This document shows, in pieces, positions 5,358 to 6,216 of a DNA stretch of 6,216 bases (positions are counted from its first letter, which is position 1; each line of letters opens with the position of its first letter). Source of the DNA: an uncultured Planctomycetota bacterium. Lineage in GTDB: Bacteria > Planctomycetota > Phycisphaerae > Sedimentisphaerales > Anaerobacaceae. The stretch is taken from assembly GCA_903927855.1 (NCBI GenBank), contig CAIYOL010000062.1, positions 1 through 6,216 of the forward strand, written 5' to 3'. The notes under the pieces were generated by a model. That model was not told the origin of the DNA, did not search any database, and saw only the letters and a list, made by a program, of their open reading frames with translations. The translations under genes and the position numbers were made by a program.

Positions 5358-6191
5358 TTATCTGGGACCCAGTCCTTTTTTTTCTTCCTCCGCCAACATC
5401 TCATTCATCGACCCGCTGCGGAACCCCTGCAAATCAATCGTAACATATTTAAAGCCAAGCTCTTGCAGCTTTTTTACAATCCGCGAACGGCTCGCTAAAA
5501 CCTTCTCTAAATCCCCCTGTTTGACCTCTATTCTCGCGAGTCTATCGTGGTGCCGCACCCGAAATTCCACCAAACCCAATCCTCTCATAACCTCTTCTGC
5601 TGCCTCGACTTGCCTCAATCTTTCCTCCGTAATTTCCAGTCCGTAAGCAATCCTCGAAGCTAAGCAAGGCGATGCCGGTATATCCGCCGTCGCTAACCCC
5701 ATCTGCCTGCTCAAGTTACGAATGTCCTCCTTTGTCAGCCCCGCCTCCATTAATGGGTTGCGCACGCCAAAAACCTCCGCCGCTTTATTCCCAGGCCGAA
5801 AATCGCTCTTGTCATCGAAGTTGCACCCGCAAACGACACAGCCGAATTTTTGCTCCTTCGCAATATCCGCTAACATCCTATAAAGATGTGACTTACAACA
5901 AAAACATCTGTCCGCCTTATTGGCTGCATACTCCGCATCTGCCAGCTCATTTGGCCTGACCGTTCGAACATCGACACCCATCTCTTTCGCCCTCTCAACT
6001 GCCTGCAAATACTGACTTTGCGGCAGCGATGGCCCTTCTGCGATACAAGCCTGTACCCTTTTGGCACCGAGCGTCTCGACAGCCGCTTTCAAAAGAAACG
6101 TACTGTCCACCCCGCCGGAGTATGCGATAATCACTTTATCCAGCTTCTTAAGGATTTTTTGAAGCGAATTATACTTATCTTCCAAACTCAC
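5358..6191 (-). CDS. larE: ATP-dependent sacrificial sulfur transferase LarE
   Basis: LarE supplies sulfur for the nickel-pincer nucleotide cofactor of lactate racemase-type enzymes by giving up a cysteine sulfur after adenylating its substrate. The 277-residue length is normal for the family. The PP-loop SGGVDS is at 25-30, DRCFCCKSHLY at 94-104, FDDKSDFRPG at 125-134, and SPCLASRIAYG at 174-184. The last contains Cys176, matching the sacrificial Cys176 known in Lactiplantibacillus plantarum LarE. RVRHHDRLARIEV (211-223) and TIDLQGFRSGSMNE near the C-terminus are also family-typical. Unusual is CGCN (121-124) where most members I recall have DGTN. The start is GTG at 6191; AAGG and GAGG lie upstream, but the frame stays open to the window edge, so a slightly longer form cannot be excluded. 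No larA, larB or larC is visible. It converges on the PEP-CTERM cluster and looks functionally unrelated to it. Confidence 0.92.
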   Translation of the reverse strand: MSLEDKYNSLQKILKKLDKVIIAYSGGVDSTFLLKAAVETLGAKRVQACIAEGPSLPQSQYLQAVERAKEMGVDVRTVRPNELADAEYAANKADRCFCCKSHLYRMLADIAKEQKFGCVVCGCNFDDKSDFRPGNKAAEVFGVRNPLMEAGLTKEDIRNLSRQMGLATADIPASPCLASRIAYGLEITEERLRQVEAAEEVMRGLGLVEFRVRHHDRLARIEVKQGDLEKVLASRSRIVKKLQELGFKYVTIDLQGFRSGSMNEMLAEEEKKGLGPR

Positions 6192-6216
6192 AATAACCTT
6201 AACCTCTTTTCTAACA

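Noticed and set aside
5164..5646. Plus-strand open frame starting at the terminator hairpin
   Set aside because: It begins inside the terminator, is translated from T and C tracts, and then overlaps larE in antisense.

Overview
The window looks like chromosomal DNA of a planctomycete, most likely from the anaerobic Phycisphaerae/Sedimentisphaerales group. The evidence is a secreted protein with a DVYFG...DEVN Fn3-like domain followed by a polysaccharide deacetylase domain and a dockerin-like tail, then four consecutive proteins ending in a PEP-CTERM sorting tag. The lineage is inferred from protein style only; there is no rRNA or marker gene here.

Layout. Bases 2-1402 (+) hold the 3' part of a large secreted deacetylase gene that enters from the left edge; the ATG at 305 is internal. 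Bases 1403-1864 are non-coding and contain one AT-rich hairpin and then a strong sigma70-type promoter. Bases 1865-3268 hold two PEP-CTERM genes 21 nt apart (a LamG-like lectin-fold protein and a carbohydrate-binding-like protein). A second copy of the promoter plus leader follows, then a PEP-CTERM gene made of HAF-type tandem repeats (3392-4525) and a fourth, unrecognised PEP-CTERM gene (4563-5141). A very good intrinsic terminator at 5168-5199 closes the cluster. After a 160-nt convergent spacer with a G-quadruplex-like C/G tract and a 20-bp tandem repeat, larE (5358-6191, minus strand, GTG start) runs in the opposite direction.

How it may work together. The four PEP-CTERM products should be exported by Sec and handled by an exosortase that is not in the window, giving a set of surface or matrix proteins. 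They appear to form two transcription units (1865-3268 and 3392-5141). Each is preceded by the same ~97-bp module, about 90% identical without gaps, which carries -35/-10 boxes and then a conserved foldable leader starting close to the predicted transcription start. The genes behind the two copies are unrelated apart from the sorting tag. This repeated promoter/leader is the most interesting item: it could be a shared cis-regulatory RNA or protein-binding site for a PEP-CTERM regulon. I cannot match it to a named riboswitch class.
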